A DNA stretch of 64,000 bases, taken from contig JACRQF010000010.1 in NCBI GenBank assembly GCA_016222825.1, positions 124,001 through 188,000 on the forward strand. The letters are read 5' to 3'. Under the pieces are notes generated by a model. The model was not told the origin of the DNA. It made no database searches and saw nothing but the letters and a program-made list of their open reading frames with translations. Shown piece by piece: positions 27,265 through 36,808 of this stretch (positions within the stretch are counted from its first letter, which is position 1; each line of letters opens with the position of its first letter). The DNA is from Verrucomicrobiota bacterium (lineage in GTDB: Bacteria; Verrucomicrobiota; Verrucomicrobiia; CAIQCK01). The position numbers were made by a program, and so were the translations under genes.

Positions 27265-28442
27265 AGCCGCCGCGCCTTGAACAGCGTCAGTTCCTCGTCC
27301 TTGCGTCCGAAGATGCGCTCGTGCTCCTCGATCACGTAGCGGTCCGTCATCCCGCTGATGTAATCGCACACGGCGCGGTGCAGGCCGCTCTTTCCAATCC
27401 GCGCGCGGCTCTGGCTGCCGAGAATGCGCGGCTGTTTCAGCGCCGCCTCGAACAACTCCGCCATCAGCACGCACGCGCGCTTGTTCACGTTCTCGACCGC
27501 CGAGTTGTAGTAGAGGTTGTGGTAAAGATAGTCGCGCAGCAGGAGCGTGCGCTTGTGCAACGCCAGGCTGTAGGCGACCAGCGGCTGCTCGCAACGGCGC
27601 ACGTCGTCCGCGCTGCCGACGCCGGCCTTCTCGATGAGACGGTTGGAGTGCGCGATGACGTCCTCCACCTGCGCGTTGATGAGACAGCGGATGGCGAAGT
27701 AGCTCCGCCGCGTCGCGTCGTGGCGCGGATGTTGTTTCGCGACCCGCTCGCTGATCTCCTGCCACAACTCCACCGTCGCCAGCCCATCCTCCGTAAGCAG
27801 CTTCGCGCCGAGGCCGTCGTCTATGTCGTGGCTGTAGTAGGCGATCTCATCGGCGACGTTCGCGATCTGCGCCTCCAGCGACGGACTCTTGACCTCGAAC
27901 CCGATGGCCTTGCGCGGCCGATCGAATCCCGTGACGTGCTTCGCCAATCCCTCGCGCGTCTCGTAGGTCAGGTTCAGTCCGTCGAACTCCGGATACTTCT
28001 TCTCCAGTTCGTCCACGATGCGGAGGCTCTGCTGGTTGTGCTCGAAGCCGCCGTGCCCGGCCATCAGGTCGTTCAGCGTCCGCTCCCCGCTGTGTCCGAA
28101 CGGTGAGTGGCCGAGGTCGTGCGCCAGCGCGATGGTTTCGGCAAGGTCCTCGTTCAGCCGCAACGCCCGCGCAATCGAGCGCGCGATGGCCGCCACCTCA
28201 ATCGAGTGCGTCAGCCGCGTGCGGAAGTGGTCGCCGGTGCCGTTGAGGAACACCTGCGTCTTGTATTCCAGCCGCCGAAACGCCCGCGAGTGAATGACTC
28301 GGTCGCGGTCGCGGGCAAACTCCGTGCGCAAGTCGTGCGACGACTCCTTGTGCATGCGCCCGCGGCTGTCGGCGCTCTTCTGCGCGTAAGGCGCGAGGGC
28401 TTTCTGTTCCTGCTGCTCCTGTTGTTCCCGGCTGGTTAACAC
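27261..28442 (-). CDS. dgt: dGTP triphosphohydrolase (HD superfamily)
   Basis: 393 residues. dNTPase that cleaves dGTP to deoxyguanosine and triphosphate, tuning nucleotide pools. HD metal ligands are in RTRLTHSIEVA, ALAHDLGHSPFGHSGE and IANVADEIAYYSHDIDDG; SRAFRRLEYKTQVF is the family's substrate-binding start. A Gln-rich N-terminus (EQQEQQEQK) precedes the domain. Length fits the shorter, hexameric type. The stop codon overlaps that of plsC on the other strand by 4 bp. Confidence 0.92.
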   Translation of the reverse strand: MLTSREQQEQQEQKALAPYAQKSADSRGRMHKESSHDLRTEFARDRDRVIHSRAFRRLEYKTQVFLNGTGDHFRTRLTHSIEVAAIARSIARALRLNEDLAETIALAHDLGHSPFGHSGERTLNDLMAGHGGFEHNQQSLRIVDELEKKYPEFDGLNLTYETREGLAKHVTGFDRPRKAIGFEVKSPSLEAQIANVADEIAYYSHDIDDGLGAKLLTEDGLATVELWQEISERVAKQHPRHDATRRSYFAIRCLINAQVEDVIAHSNRLIEKAGVGSADDVRRCEQPLVAYSLALHKRTLLLRDYLYHNLYYNSAVENVNKRACVLMAELFEAALKQPRILGSQSRARIGKSGLHRAVCDYISGMTDRYVIEEHERIFGRKDEELTLFKARRL

Positions 28443-28504
28443 GCCGTTACTCTGTCAAACGAACCCGCAAGCTTCAAGCGCGGCGTTCGATGTTCATCAG
28501 TGGC

Positions 28505-28567
28505 GCGAGCTTCCAAACTCGCGCGCGGCTCTCCCAGCTACAAGGCCGGGCGAGTTTGGAAACTCGC
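28505..28567. repeat. REP-like double palindrome
   Basis: GCGAGCTTCCAAACTCGC (28505-28522) is the inverted copy (one mismatch) of the sequence at 28550-28567, and the right copy is itself a perfect 10-2-10 palindrome (GGGCGAGTTT, GG, AAACTCGCCC). It lies between dgt and the tRNA gene. The rest of 28443-28957 contains only the tRNA; I see no protein gene. Confidence 0.75.
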
Positions 28568-28648
28568 CCCACTTACAACGACACGCGCCTTGTCCAGAAA
28601 TAGGCTTGCAGACCGCCACCAAACGTGGCTTAGTGCGCGCAGTCGGAC

Positions 28649-28724
<76 letters not shown>

Positions 28725-28957
28725 CTCCCCCACCCAACCCGGAAGCCTGTCACACGCGCAACGCCCGAGTCGCCTTCTCCCGCTGGAGAAGGCCGGCAAG
28801 GTGAAGCGCTAAAACTCCCGTTCGCCGCAGAAAACACTGGCGAGAACGCGCTTACGCGGTAAGATGCGTGCGGTCGGACGGCAAGAGATTCACGGCGTTG
28901 TTCAAAGAGGTAGAGGCTGGCGTCTCGAAAAAGAGCAACTGTCCCTCATCACTTATC

Positions 28958-30580
28958 ATGAGCAATTGGACAATCGTAAAACGGGTCACAGCGGGCTTCG
29001 CTGTGGTTATCATCATCGCGGCTGGCATGAGCGTATTCTCCATCTTCCGGCTGGATGCCATCCAGACGCAGACCAGCGAAATCCAGCAGGATCACCTTCC
29101 CATGTTGCTGCTGGCCGAGCAACTCCAACGGCATGACGGGGAGAACTCGCTTTACGTCCACACGTATCTGCACGAGAGCGATCCTGCGGATCGGGCCAAG
29201 CTCGACAAAGACATCGAGGCCAACCGAACCGTTGCCAGCGACCTGATCAAAGGGCTGAACGCCATCATGGTGGATGCGCAGGAGAAGCAGATCTTTGGCA
29301 AGTTCCTCAGCGCGCGGACGGAATCGCTGGCGCTGGAGGACAAGGTGCTCCAATTGTGCCGCGCGCAGAAGGCAACCGAAGCCGCCGCCCTTTATGACGA
29401 ACAAGCGCCTGCGACCTTGAAACGGTATCAACAGGAGGTTGACGCCTTCTCCGAATACAACAAGACGGGGGCCAGGGAGGCGGTGAAGATGATTCTGTCG
29501 TCGGAAACCGCCTGCAAGAACGTGCTGCTTTACGGAAGCCTCCTCTGTCTCGCGTTGTCGGTGTGGATCGCGTGGTCCGTCATCCAGTCGCTGCGGGATC
29601 CGCTGGCCCGGCTGCTCGTCTCGCTGGAGCACTTGCGCAAGGGCAACCTCACCCACCGCTTGGGCGAATTGGGCAAGGATGAGTTGGGCGTGCTGGGCGA
29701 GGGCTTGAACAACGCGGTGGAACATCTCTCACAGCTTGTCGGCCACGTGCAGAAGGCCGGCATCCAGGTCAACTCCAGCACAACCGAACTGGCCGCCACG
29801 CTCAAGGAGCAACAGACCACGGCGAACGAGGTCGCCGCAACGACTTCGGAAATCAGCGCGACGGCTCACGAGATTTCCGCCACCACCAAGGAGCTTGGGA
29901 AAACGATGAACGAAGTGGCGCGCGTCGCGGAGACCACCACCCAACTGGCTGGCGGCGGCCAGACGGGCCTGACGCAACTCGAGGCCATCATGCGCCATGT
30001 GACGGAGGCGACCACCACGATTGCCACCAAACTCGCCATTCTCAGCGAAAAGACCACCAACATCAACAGCGTGGTCACCACCATCAACAAGGTGGCCGAC
30101 CAAACCAACCTGCTGTCACTCAACGCCGCCATCGAGGCCGAGAAAGCCGGCGAATTCGGCCACGGCTTCGCGGTCGTCGCCACGGAGATTCGCCGGCTGG
30201 CGGACCAGACCGCAGTGGCCACCCATGACATCGAACAGATGGTGAAGGAGATGCAGTCCGCCGTCTCCTCGGGCGTGATGGGCGTGGACAAGTTCAAAGA
30301 GGAAGTCCGCCGCGCCACCGAAGAGGTGGGGCGGGTTACGGCACAACTGGCGCAGATCATCCAGCAGGTGCAAACATTGACGCCACGCTTCGACGCGGTC
30401 AACGAAGGCATGCAGACGCAGACGACCGCGGCCGGCCAGATCAGTGACGCGCTGGGCCAGTTGGGCGACACCGTCAAACAATCCGCCGAAGCGTTCCGCC
30501 AGAACACTGAAGTGATCGAACAGTTGGCCGGCGCCTCGCGCGGCCTCCAGCAGGCGGTGGCATCGTTCAAAGTCGAGTAG
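28958..30580 (+). CDS. Methyl-accepting chemotaxis receptor 1 (WspA-like position)
   Basis: 540 residues from the ATG at 28958, which puts the first transmembrane helix ([18 protein letters not shown]) right at the N-terminus; an upstream in-frame start is less natural. A helical periplasmic sensor of about 150 residues (four-helix-bundle type) follows, then a second helix (about residues 188-206), a HAMP domain ([20 protein letters not shown]) and a long signalling hairpin whose tip [21 protein letters not shown] contacts CheA and CheW. First gene of the chemosensory operon. The ligand cannot be deduced. Confidence 0.9.
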   Translation: MSNWTIVKRVTAGFAVVIIIAAGMSVFSIFRLDAIQTQTSEIQQDHLPMLLLAEQLQRHDGENSLYVHTYLHESDPADRAKLDKDIEANRTVASDLIKGLNAIMVDAQEKQIFGKFLSARTESLALEDKVLQLCRAQKATEAAALYDEQAPATLKRYQQEVDAFSEYNKTGAREAVKMILSSETACKNVLLYGSLLCLALSVWIAWSVIQSLRDPLARLLVSLEHLRKGNLTHRLGELGKDELGVLGEGLNNAVEHLSQLVGHVQKAGIQVNSSTTELAATLKEQQTTANEVAATTSEISATAHEISATTKELGKTMNEVARVAETTTQLAGGGQTGLTQLEAIMRHVTEATTTIATKLAILSEKTTNINSVVTTINKVADQTNLLSLNAAIEAEKAGEFGHGFAVVATEIRRLADQTAVATHDIEQMVKEMQSAVSSGVMGVDKFKEEVRRATEEVGRVTAQLAQIIQQVQTLTPRFDAVNEGMQTQTTAAGQISDALGQLGDTVKQSAEAFRQNTEVIEQLAGASRGLQQAVASFKVE

Positions 30581-30602
30581 CACCCGACAAGGAGATTCAT
30601 CT

Positions 30603-32093
30603 ATGAAGAACTGGACGTTGCAAATACGGGTGGCTTTCGGATTCGGACTGATCATCGCCATCGCGGCGGCCATCTGCGCGTTTGCCACTTGGCGGCTGAG
30701 TTTCATCCAGACCCAGGCCAACCGGATTGAAACCCACACCTTCCCATCGCTGCATCTGGTCGGCGAAATCAACGGCTTGTTGGACATGGATTTCGCGGCG
30801 ATTCTTGAATACATGCACGCCACCAACGCCACGGAGCGAAGCCAGATCGAGGTGGCGTTCTCCAAGTTCCTGGGCGAACTCGACCAGCGCGTCAAAGAGT
30901 GGCAGAAGACCGTCAGTGACGACAGCGAACGGCGGTTGGAGAGGGAATTCATCACGGCTCGGGATGAATACCTGGTCGCACGCGAACAACTCCTCGCGGC
31001 GTGTCGCGCGTCCAAGTCCCAAGAGGTCGAAACCGTGTTCACCAACCAATTCAAACCCAAGCACATTCGACTCGAAAAGGTCGTGGATGAGTTGTCCGAC
31101 GACAACTACGGCGATGGCGTGAAACTTGGCAGGGAAATGAACGTCGCCGTCTCCAACACGACGTGGGTGTTGCTCATCGGCAGCTTCAGCAGTTTGCTGG
31201 CCTGCATCCTGATTGCGACGTCGGTCATTAAATCCCTGCGCCAGACGCTGGGCGAGCTGACCGGCGCGCTGATGCGCGTCAACACCAGCGCCTCCGAAAT
31301 GGCCGCGACAATCAAGGAGCAGCAGGCCTCCGCCAACGAAGTCGCTTCCACCTCCGTGGAGATCGGCGCGACCGCCAAGGAAATTTCCGCGACAGCCAAG
31401 GAACTCGGCAAAACCATGAACGACGTCGCGGGCGTCTCCGAGCAGAGCGCGCAGCTTGCCACCGGCGGCCAGACCGGCCTCACCCGCCTCGATGTCACCA
31501 TGCGCCAGATCACGGAAGCCGCGTCCACCATCAGCACCAAGCTGGGCATCCTCAACGAGAAAACCACCAACATCAACAGCGTGGTCACCACCATCAACAA
31601 GGTGGCCGACCAAACCAACCTGCTATCGCTCAACGCCGCCATCGAAGCTGAGAAAGCCGGCGAATACGGACATGGCTTCGCGGTCGTCGCCACGGAAATC
31701 CGCCGTCTGGCGGACCAGACTGCGGTGGCCACCTACGACATCGAGCAGATGGTGAAGGAAATGCAATCGGCCGTCTCGGCCGGTGTCATGGGCATGGACA
31801 AGTTTAACGAGGAAGTGCGCCGCGGCAGCGAGGAAGTTGGGCGCGTCACGGCGCAGTTGGCGCAAATCATCCAGCAGGTCCAGACACTGACGCCGCGGTT
31901 CGAATCGGTCAACGAAGGGATGCAGTCGCAATCCACCGCCGCCGGCCAGATCAGCGATGCACTCGGCCAGCTTGGCGAGATTGCGCAGCAGTCGGCGCAG
32001 GCGCTGCGCCAGAACACCGAGGCCGTCGAGCAACTCTCGCAAGCCGCGCGCGGCTTGCAGGAAACCGCCGCCCGTTTCAAGTCCAAGGACTGA
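30603..32093 (+). CDS. Methyl-accepting chemotaxis receptor 2, apparently without HAMP
   Basis: 496 residues, AAGGAG before the ATG. Same plan as its upstream neighbour (22 bp away): TM1 [18 protein letters not shown], a helical sensor domain, TM2 [20 protein letters not shown], then the signalling hairpin. After TM2 the sequence passes from [20 protein letters not shown] directly into the coiled coil, so the about 45-residue HAMP segment of the first receptor is missing. The signalling halves are almost identical even at DNA level, while the sensor halves differ, suggesting duplication plus gene conversion. Confidence 0.9.
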   Translation: MKNWTLQIRVAFGFGLIIAIAAAICAFATWRLSFIQTQANRIETHTFPSLHLVGEINGLLDMDFAAILEYMHATNATERSQIEVAFSKFLGELDQRVKEWQKTVSDDSERRLEREFITARDEYLVAREQLLAACRASKSQEVETVFTNQFKPKHIRLEKVVDELSDDNYGDGVKLGREMNVAVSNTTWVLLIGSFSSLLACILIATSVIKSLRQTLGELTGALMRVNTSASEMAATIKEQQASANEVASTSVEIGATAKEISATAKELGKTMNDVAGVSEQSAQLATGGQTGLTRLDVTMRQITEAASTISTKLGILNEKTTNINSVVTTINKVADQTNLLSLNAAIEAEKAGEYGHGFAVVATEIRRLADQTAVATYDIEQMVKEMQSAVSAGVMGMDKFNEEVRRGSEEVGRVTAQLAQIIQQVQTLTPRFESVNEGMQSQSTAAGQISDALGQLGEIAQQSAQALRQNTEAVEQLSQAARGLQETAARFKSKD

Positions 32094-32110
32094 CAGCCCG
32101 CGCCACACTC

Positions 32111-32575
32111 ATGGTATTCCTCATCTTCCAACTGGGCCAGGACCGCTACGTGATTGAAACCAGCCGCGTCGCCGAAGTCCTGCCGTGCGTGAAGCTCAAG
32201 GCCATCCCGCAGGCGGCGGCGGGCGTTGCCGGCGTGTTCAACTACCACGGCGCGCCGGTGCCGGTGGTGGACCTGTCGGCGCTCGCGCTCCAGCGGCCGG
32301 CTCGCGACAGTCTCACCACGCGGCTGCTGCTGGTTCATTATCCCACCAGCGACAACCGGCAGCGGTTGCTGGGATTGCTCGCCGAACAGGCCATCGAGAC
32401 CGTGCGGCTGGACAAGAGCGCCTTTCAAGAGCCGGGCGTTTCGTCGTCAGGCGCCCGGTATCTGGGCTTGGTGGCCACCGACGCCCGCGGCATCCTGCAA
32501 TGGGTGACCCTGGACAAACTGTTGCCCGCCGAAGTGCGCGAGCACTTGTGGCGGCAGGCGGATGAAACAGCATGA
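32111..32575 (+). CDS. wspB: CheW-like coupling protein (WspB position)
   Basis: 154 residues, a single CheW domain: FQLGQDRYVIETSRVAEVLP, then VAGVFNYHGAPVPVVDLSAL, a core FNYRG-type segment typical of CheW, and LLGLLAEQAIETVRLD. Links the receptors to the WspE kinase. Overlaps the next gene by ATGA, so the two are translationally coupled. Assignment to WspB rests on order (receptor, CheW, CheR, CheW, CheA, CheB). Confidence 0.88.
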   Translation: MVFLIFQLGQDRYVIETSRVAEVLPCVKLKAIPQAAAGVAGVFNYHGAPVPVVDLSALALQRPARDSLTTRLLLVHYPTSDNRQRLLGLLAEQAIETVRLDKSAFQEPGVSSSGARYLGLVATDARGILQWVTLDKLLPAEVREHLWRQADETA

Positions 32576-33867
32576 CGACCCATCAGGACATCGGACGGAT
32601 GCTGAACCAGCTTATGGGGCTGAGCGTGGACTCCGTCGGCGTGTCGGCGGTGGCCTCGGCCATCCGCGCGCGCATGAAGAAATGCGGCATCCAGAGCGAT
32701 GACGACTACGCCGCGCTCGTCCGCGTCTCCAGCGTGGAGATGCAGGAGTTGGTCGAGGAGGTCATCGTGCCGGAGACGTGGTTTTTCCGCGACCAGAAGC
32801 CGTTCGCGGCGCTGGGCCAGTGGGCCATGAAGGAATGGCTGCCGGCGCACGCGCACAACGTGCTGCGGCTGTTGAGCGTGCCGTGCGCCAGCGGCGAGGA
32901 ACCGTTCTCGATGACAATGGCGTTGCTCGACGCGGGTGTGCCGCCGGACCGGTTCGTCGTTGAGGCGGTGGACATCAGCGCGGCGACGCTGGCCCGCGCG
33001 CGCAAGGGACTGTATGGCCGCAACTCCTTCCGCAACCCGGACATCGCGTTTCGCGACACGTATTTCCGACCGGTGAAGGACGGCTGGCTGCTCGGCGAGG
33101 ACGTGCGGCGGCTGGTCCAGTTCCGGCAAGCCAATCTGCTCGATCCGGCCTTTGACAGCGGCGCCAATGACAAGGACGTGATCTTCTGCCGCAACGTGCT
33201 GATTTACTTCGATGAACCAGCCCAGCGGCGCGTGATGGACGCGCTGGACCGGATGCTATCGCCGGACGGGCTGCTGTTCGTCGGCCATGCCGAGGCGTAT
33301 GTGTTTCGCAGTTCCGGCTTCGTGCCGGCGCAGATGCCGATGGCGTTCGCCTTCCGCAAGCGCGGCACGCGAGCGCCCGTCCAAATTACCAGACGCCGGC
33401 GGACCAAGACACCGACGCAGGTTCCTTTCCCTGCGATTCCGGTTCCCGCCAAGCTGCCGCCGTTGCCGGTGATTCGGCAGAACCCCAAAACTCCCGCCCC
33501 CCCGGCCGCAGCCGTGTCGGCGCCGCCCTCGCCCACCGAGGCGGTGTTGGCCGAGGCGCAACAGTTGGCCGACGCGGGCCGGTTTGGCGACGCGCTGGAA
33601 AAATGCAGCAACTGTCTGAAGACGCACGGCCCCTCCAGCCGCGTGTTTCTCCTGCTTGGTCTGCTCCACGATGCGGCCGGCAAGGTGGTCGAAGCCGCCG
33701 ACTTCTATCGCAAGGCGGTTTATCTCGACCCCAATCATTACGAGGCGATGGCGCATCTCGCGTTGCTGGCGCAGAAGACCGGCGACCTCAACGCCGCGCG
33801 GCAGTTGCGGGATCGCTCACGCCGCGTGCAGGCGAAGCTGACCGCGCCCGAACACCAGCCGGCTTGA
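32572..33867 (+). CDS. wspC: CheR methyltransferase with C-terminal TPR (WspC-like)
   Basis: 431 residues. Residues about 1-265 are a CheR S-adenosylmethionine-dependent methyltransferase: VIVPETWFFRDQKPF, LSVPCASGEEPFSMTMAL (SAM loop), VDISAATLARARKG, DVIFCRNVLIYFD. A Pro-rich linker (about 270-320) leads to TPR-like helices (about 325-425: AQQLADAGRFGDALEKC, FYRKAVYLDPNHYEAMAHLA). The TPR tail and position are those of WspC, which methylates WspA. Acts in the cytoplasm on receptor glutamates to raise signalling. Confidence 0.9.
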   Translation: MTTHQDIGRMLNQLMGLSVDSVGVSAVASAIRARMKKCGIQSDDDYAALVRVSSVEMQELVEEVIVPETWFFRDQKPFAALGQWAMKEWLPAHAHNVLRLLSVPCASGEEPFSMTMALLDAGVPPDRFVVEAVDISAATLARARKGLYGRNSFRNPDIAFRDTYFRPVKDGWLLGEDVRRLVQFRQANLLDPAFDSGANDKDVIFCRNVLIYFDEPAQRRVMDALDRMLSPDGLLFVGHAEAYVFRSSGFVPAQMPMAFAFRKRGTRAPVQITRRRRTKTPTQVPFPAIPVPAKLPPLPVIRQNPKTPAPPAAAVSAPPSPTEAVLAEAQQLADAGRFGDALEKCSNCLKTHGPSSRVFLLLGLLHDAAGKVVEAADFYRKAVYLDPNHYEAMAHLALLAQKTGDLNAARQLRDRSRRVQAKLTAPEHQPA

Positions 33868-33871
33868 ACCC

Positions 33872-34549
33872 ATGACCTCCACCCCCACCACCGTCATCAA
33901 TGCCTGTTGGAAGAGCATCGGCGTCTGGGGCGACCGCTCCTGCCCGGAACTGCGGCAACATACCCATTGCCGCAACTGTCCGGTGTATCACGCGGCCGGC
34001 GCGACGCTGCTCGACCGCGAGCCGCCGCCGGGTTACCGCGAGGACTGGACGGCGCGCGCGGCCCATCCCCGCGAGCCAGTGCTGGCGGGCACCAAGTCCA
34101 TCGTCATCTTCCGGCTTGGCGCGGAATGGCTGGCGCTGCCCATCGAGGTGTTTCAAGAGGTCGCGGACTCGCGGCCCATCCACTCGTTGCCGCACCGCGA
34201 GGGCCGGATTCTGAAGGGACTGGTCAACATCCGCGGCGAGCTGCTGCTGTGCGTGTCGCTCGCCGACCTGCTGGGTGTGGACACGACGGCCAAACCCGCG
34301 GATCGGAAAGAAAAGTCCGCCTATCAACGCCTGCTGGTCGTGACCCACAAGAGCGGCCGGGCCGTGTTTCCGGCGGACGAGGTCCACAGCGGCTGCCGCT
34401 ATCATCCGGACGAACTCCGGCCCGTGCCCGCCACCGTTTCGCTGGCGTCGGCGCGCTACTCGGTCGGCCTGCTATCGTGGCGCGAGCGCAACGTCGGCGT
34501 GCTCGACCCGGAGTTGGTCTTCTACAGCCTGAACCGCCATCTCGCATGA
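33872..34549 (+). CDS. wspD: CheW-domain protein with Cys-rich N-terminus (WspD-like)
   Basis: 225 residues. The N-terminal 45 residues carry the WspD hallmark: CWKSIGVWGDRSCPEL followed by HTHCRNCPVYH (Cys12, Cys24, Cys33, Cys36 with nearby His), then LLDREPP. A CheW domain occupies about 68-220 (VIFRLGAEWLALPIEVFQEV, ILKGLVNIRGELLLCVSLADLLG). The second coupling protein of Wsp systems. The Cys cluster could bind a metal or sense redox state; that is inference. Its stop overlaps the wspE start. Confidence 0.9.
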   Translation: MTSTPTTVINACWKSIGVWGDRSCPELRQHTHCRNCPVYHAAGATLLDREPPPGYREDWTARAAHPREPVLAGTKSIVIFRLGAEWLALPIEVFQEVADSRPIHSLPHREGRILKGLVNIRGELLLCVSLADLLGVDTTAKPADRKEKSAYQRLLVVTHKSGRAVFPADEVHSGCRYHPDELRPVPATVSLASARYSVGLLSWRERNVGVLDPELVFYSLNRHLA

Positions 34550-36795
34550 GCCAGAACAACCTCAGCGATTTCTCCATGTTCGAGTTGTTCCGCCAGGAGG
34601 CGGAGAACCAGACCGCCATCCTCACCCAGGGATTGCTCGCGTTGGAAAACAACCCCACCGCCGCGGCGCAGCTCGAAGCGCTCATGCGCGCCGCCCACTC
34701 CTTGAAAGGCGCCGCCCGCATCGTGGGCCTGGACGCGGCCGTCCGGCTGGCGCACGCCATGGAGGATTGTTTCGTCGCGGCGCAGAAGAAGAAGGTGGTC
34801 CTGGGTTCCAACGCCACCGACCTGTTGCTGCACGGCGTGGATTTGCTGGCCACCATCGCCCACACGCCGGAACACGGACTGGCCGTGTGGAACAACGAGA
34901 AGGCCGGACACGTGGATGACATGGTCACCGTGCTCCGGACGATCATCGAAGAAGAACTCGCGGAGTCTTCCAAGCCCGCGCCTCCCGCCACGGCGGCCGA
35001 GGCCAAACCCGAACCCGACGCCCGCCTCGCCACGCACGACCGCGTGTTGCGAGTCACCGCCGAGAACCTGAACCGGTTGTTGGGGCTGGCGGGTGAATCG
35101 CTCGTCGAGTCGCGATGGTTGAATCCCTACGCCGATGCGCTGCTGCGGCTCAAGCGCCAGCAATGGCGGCTGTCGAAGTCCCTCGAAGAACTGCGCGAAA
35201 CGCTCACCGCCCGGCACGTGGACGAACGCACGCACGCGCGGCTGAACGAGGCGCAGCAGCAGGCCGCCGCGTGCATGCAAGCCCTCGCCGACCGGCACAC
35301 GGAGATGCAGTTGTTCGTCCGGCGCTCAGCCCATCTCTCCCACCGCCTCTACCGCGAAGCGCTGGCGAGCCGCATGAGGCCGTTTGCCGACGGCGTGCAA
35401 GGTTTCCAGCGGTTGGTGCGCGACCTGGCCCGCTCGCTCGGCAAGGAAGTGAAGCTGGAGATTCTCGGCGACACGACGCCCGTGGACCGCGACGTGCTGG
35501 AGAAGCTGGAAGCGCCGTTGACGCACCTGCTCCGCAACGCAGTGGACCACGGCATTGAAAAGCCCGACGCGCGCCAGGCCGTCGGCAAACCGCGCGCGGG
35601 CCTCGTGCGGCTCGAAGCCCGCCACAGCGCCGGATTGCTGGTGATCCTCGTGCAGGACGACGGACGCGGCATCGAGATCGAGGCAGTGCGTCAGGCCATC
35701 GTGGACCGGAAACTGACGACGGCGGAGGTCGCGGCCAGGATGGGCGAGGAGGAACTGCTCGCGTTCCTGTTCCTGCCGGGCTTCTCGATGCGCGACAACG
35801 TCACCGAGGTTTCGGGCCGGGGCGTCGGGCTGGATGTTGTCCAGAACATGGTCAAGACCTTGCGCGGCCATGTGCGGCTGAGTTCGGAGCCGGGCCGCAG
35901 CACGCGCTTCCAGCTCCAGTTGCCGCTGACGCTGTCGGTGCTGCGGGCGTTGCTGGCCGAGGTGGCGGGCGAACCGTATGCGTTCCCGCTGGGACGCATC
36001 CACGGCGCGCGGAGCGTGTCGCGAAGCGAGATCGAAATGCTCGAAGGCCGCGAGCACATCCTGCACGAAGGCCAGCGCATCGGGCTGGTCGCCGCCAACC
36101 AGATCCTGGGCGGAAGCGCGGCGGCGGCCGGCGACGAGCTCGCGGTGCTGGTCATCGGCGGCCACGGCAAGCGGTTCGGCGTGGTCGTGGACAAGTTTCT
36201 CGGCGAGCGCGAACTGGTCGTGCAGCCGCTCGATTCGCGGCTCGGCAAGGTCAAGGACATCAGCGCCGCGGCGCTCATGCCCGACGGCGCGCCCGTGTTG
36301 ATCGTGGATGTCGAGGACATGACGCGCTCGATCGAGTTGCTGGTGTCGGGCGGACGGCTCGGCAAGGTGCAGAAGACGGAGGCCGGCGGCGCCGCTCGAC
36401 GCCGCAAGCGGGTGTTGGTGATAGACGATTCGCTCACGGTGCGCGAGTTGGAGCGCAAACTGCTCGACACCCGGGGCTACGAAGTCGAGGTGGCCGTGGA
36501 CGGCATGGACGGCTGGAACGCCGTGCGCACCCAGCCGTATGACCTCATCGTCAGCGATGTGGACATGCCGCGCATGGACGGCATCGAGTTGGTCACGCTC
36601 ATCAAGAAAGACCCCCGGCTGAAGTCGTTGCCGGTGATGATTGTCTCCTACAAAGACCGCGAGGAAGACCGGCAGCGCGGTCTGGACGCGGGCGCGGATT
36701 ACTATCTGACCAAAGGCAGCTTCCACGACGAGACGTTGCTCGCCGCTGTGGCCGAATTGATCGGCGAGGCGGAGGAAAAGCCCGCCGAAGGCTGA
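34546..36795 (+). CDS. wspE: Hybrid CheA-type histidine kinase with receiver (WspE-like)
   Basis: 749 residues from the ATG in the wspD stop; the frame stays open far upstream but there it only shadows wspD. Domains: Hpt (about 1-125) with phospho-His51 in MRAAHSLKGAARIVG; a central dimerisation helix pair; HATPase (about 300-480; HLLRNAVDHGIEKP, VQDDGRGIEIE, GRGVGLDVVQNM); CheW-like regulatory domain (about 480-615); receiver (about 625-745) with phospho-acceptor Asp671 in LIVSDVDMPRMDG. Same order as WspE. It should phosphorylate its own receiver, WspF and the REC protein(s) downstream. Confidence 0.93.
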   Translation: MSQNNLSDFSMFELFRQEAENQTAILTQGLLALENNPTAAAQLEALMRAAHSLKGAARIVGLDAAVRLAHAMEDCFVAAQKKKVVLGSNATDLLLHGVDLLATIAHTPEHGLAVWNNEKAGHVDDMVTVLRTIIEEELAESSKPAPPATAAEAKPEPDARLATHDRVLRVTAENLNRLLGLAGESLVESRWLNPYADALLRLKRQQWRLSKSLEELRETLTARHVDERTHARLNEAQQQAAACMQALADRHTEMQLFVRRSAHLSHRLYREALASRMRPFADGVQGFQRLVRDLARSLGKEVKLEILGDTTPVDRDVLEKLEAPLTHLLRNAVDHGIEKPDARQAVGKPRAGLVRLEARHSAGLLVILVQDDGRGIEIEAVRQAIVDRKLTTAEVAARMGEEELLAFLFLPGFSMRDNVTEVSGRGVGLDVVQNMVKTLRGHVRLSSEPGRSTRFQLQLPLTLSVLRALLAEVAGEPYAFPLGRIHGARSVSRSEIEMLEGREHILHEGQRIGLVAANQILGGSAAAAGDELAVLVIGGHGKRFGVVVDKFLGERELVVQPLDSRLGKVKDISAAALMPDGAPVLIVDVEDMTRSIELLVSGGRLGKVQKTEAGGAARRRKRVLVIDDSLTVRELERKLLDTRGYEVEVAVDGMDGWNAVRTQPYDLIVSDVDMPRMDGIELVTLIKKDPRLKSLPVMIVSYKDREEDRQRGLDAGADYYLTKGSFHDETLLAAVAELIGEAEEKPAEG

Positions 36796-36808
36796 ACTGC
36801 GCGCGCTC

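Noticed and set aside
33907..34545. Long 5' extension of the wspE reading frame
   Set aside because: The extension overlaps wspD in another frame, encodes low-complexity Arg/Ala-rich sequence, and the Hpt domain begins right after the ATG at 34546.
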